Source: Pseudoclavibacter sp. AY1H1
GTDB taxonomy: Bacteria > Actinomycetota > Actinomycetes > Actinomycetales > Microbacteriaceae
Reading direction: 5' to 3'
Assembly (NCBI RefSeq): GCF_002931055.1
Contig: NZ_PSXX01000009.1
Location: 62,001-126,000 of the forward strand
DNA: 64,000 nt
Shown: positions 62,888 through 64,000 of the stretch, in pieces
Numbering within the stretch: the first letter of the stretch is position 1
Layout of the letters: each line of letters opens with the position of its first letter
Notes under the pieces: generated by a model
Told to the model about the DNA's origin: nothing
Seen by the model: the letters and a program-made list of their open reading frames with translations, nothing else
Databases searched by the model: none
Translations under genes and position numbers: made by a program

Positions 62888-64000
62888 GCGCCCGCTCCGT
62901 TCGCGAGGACCTCAGCGAGGGCGCGGAAGGCGATATCCGCCGGATGCCCAGCAGGGCTGTCCGACTCGTTCATGTAGACGACGATGCTCGCGCCCGTCGC
63001 GGGATCGTGGAAGGTGGCGGCCGTGAAGCCGAGCCCCTCGCCGTTATGGCCGAGCCACCCGTTCGTCTCCCCCATCCCCACCGCATACAGGTCGTAGGGC
63101 GGCTTCGGAATCTCATGGCCCACCTGGCGAAGCTCCTGCGTCTCCGGCTTCAACAGTGATCCCGAACCGAGCGTCTCCGCCCAGGCACGCCCATCCTCGA
63201 GCGTCGAGAAGAGCGAGCCGGCGGCGCCGAGAATCGACGGGTTCTCGCTCTGCACGACGGGCTTGCCGTCGTCGATGACGTAGCCCGTGGGATGCGGTTG
63301 CGCCCAGTCGTCCACGTCGGTCAGGTACGTCGTGCCCGTCTGCCCGAGCGGGGTGAGGATGCGCGCGTCGAGCGCATCCGCGTACGGCTCGCCCGTGACC
63401 TTCTCGACGACCGCGCCGAGCAGGTTCGTGTTGGCGTTCGTGTACAAGTACTCGGCGCCGGGCTCGAACCGCGCCGGCTGATCGACGACGGGGGCGTTCA
63501 GCTCCTCGAGGGTGTAGATCTTCGTCGGGTCGGAGAGGAACTCATCCTGGAAGGCCTCCGTGACGTAGTCGGCGTTCCCGCTCGACATGTTCGCGAGCTG
63601 CAGGAGCGTGATCCTGTCGCCGTTCGTGATGCCCTCGACGTACTGATCGATGGTGTCGTCGAGGCTCAGCTTGCCCTCGTCGGCGAGCTGCAGGATGAGC
63701 GTGACCGTGTACGACTTCGTGATGCTGCGGATCGGCCACGACATGTCCGTCGTGACGGGCGTGCCGTCCTCGACGTTCGCGAGTCCCGTGGCCGTCGTCC
63801 ACGAGCCCTGGCCCGGGATCCACACCCCGGCGGCCGCACCTGGCACCTCGAGCTCGGCCATCACCGCGTCGAGGGCAGCCTGCAGACCGTCCTGGAGTTC
63901 CGCGGGCAGTTCGCCGTCCGGCGCGGCGGGGCGCGTGACCTCGGGAGCCGTCGGGTCAGTCGCGCTCCCCGCGCCGTCACCGCCGGCAGACGTGCATCCG
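62884..64000 (-). CDS. Serine hydrolase lipoprotein, 5' end cut by window edge
   Basis: At least 370 codons of a beta-lactamase-fold protein, with motifs SITKSYT (SxxK), YLYTNANTN (YxN) and LGHNGEGLG (HxG). An in-frame Cys codon at 63994-63996 followed by TSAGGDGAGSA looks like the lipidated cysteine of a lipoprotein signal, so the start lies just outside. An ATG at 63864 is internal. It is the first of the three coupled or adjacent peptidase genes. Confidence 0.85.
   Translation of the reverse strand, partial: GCTSAGGDGAGSATDPTAPEVTRPAAPDGELPAELQDGLQAALDAVMAELEVPGAAAGVWIPGQGSWTTATGLANVEDGTPVTTDMSWPIRSITKSYTVTLILQLADEGKLSLDDTIDQYVEGITNGDRITLLQLANMSSGNADYVTEAFQDEFLSDPTKIYTLEELNAPVVDQPARFEPGAEYLYTNANTNLLGAVVEKVTGEPYADALDARILTPLGQTGTTYLTDVDDWAQPHPTGYVIDDGKPVVQSENPSILGAAGSLFSTLEDGRAWAETLGSGSLLKPETQELRQVGHEIPKPPYDLYAVGMGETNGWLGHNGEGLGFTAATFHDPATGASIVVYMNESDSPAGHPADIAFRALAEVLANGAGA

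Overview
The window is high-GC DNA with dense, tightly packed genes, frequent ATGA/GTGA start-stop overlaps and many genes whose start codon sits 6-7 bases after a TANNNT box (leaderless transcription). The protein set (cell-wall-binding repeat 2 protein, DUF5684 and DUF2809 membrane proteins, VanZ, ECF factor with a membrane partner, several NarL-type two-component pairs) indicates an actinobacterium, most likely of the family Microbacteriaceae. That placement is an inference from gene content; no marker gene such as 16S rRNA is present.

Layout. 1-6.2 kb: end of a LysR regulator, a tripartite tricarboxylate transporter (tctC-tctB-tctA) and, divergent to it, a CitA/CitB-like two-component system whose kinase end is frameshifted. 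6.2-13.5 kb: a secreted cell-wall-binding protein, an alpha/beta hydrolase, a DUF5684 membrane protein, an ABC-F ATPase with a probable leader-peptide attenuator, a DUF2809 membrane protein and an FAD amine oxidase. 13.6-18.2 kb: an ABC exporter (ATPase plus FtsX-like permease), divergent NarL-type two-component genes and a lipase-like hydrolase. 18.3-24.9 kb: an amino-acid permease, then a Van-like module (vanZ, sensor kinase, response regulator, vanY) in which vanZ and vanY share a matching upstream site, then an NCS1 permease with an NTF2-like protein. 25-29 kb: arfB, a kynurenine-formamidase-like cyclase, an ABC exporter and a HEAT-repeat protein.

29.2-40.7 kb is a genomic island next to tRNA-Pro(GGG). 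It is bounded by imperfect direct repeats that contain the 3' part of the tRNA gene and its terminator, and its codon usage is visibly less GC-biased than that of its surroundings. It carries a two-gene Gabija anti-phage system (gajA, gajB), a TPR-HEPN protein of the LA2681 type, a broken cysteine-rich gene, a small two-gene operon with a membrane-anchored product, a Schlafen/AlbA_2 remnant, and degenerate IS3, IS481 and IS1249-like sequences. No integrase is visible, so it looks like a decayed, immobile defence island.

40.8-64 kb returns to ordinary chromosome: an acetoin/diacetyl-reductase-like SDR with a divergent GAF regulator, an MFS exporter whose 3' end and terminator are duplicated around an exonuclease-BRCT gene, two tandem glutaminases, a small membrane protein with a winged-helix regulator, a secreted bacteriocin-like protein, a tryptophan-monooxygenase-like flavoenzyme with an amino-acid permease and a PucR regulator, a third NarL-type two-component pair, an ECF sigma factor with a membrane partner, and three adjacent serine D,D-peptidase/beta-lactamase-like genes, at least two of them clear lipoproteins, the last running off the window.
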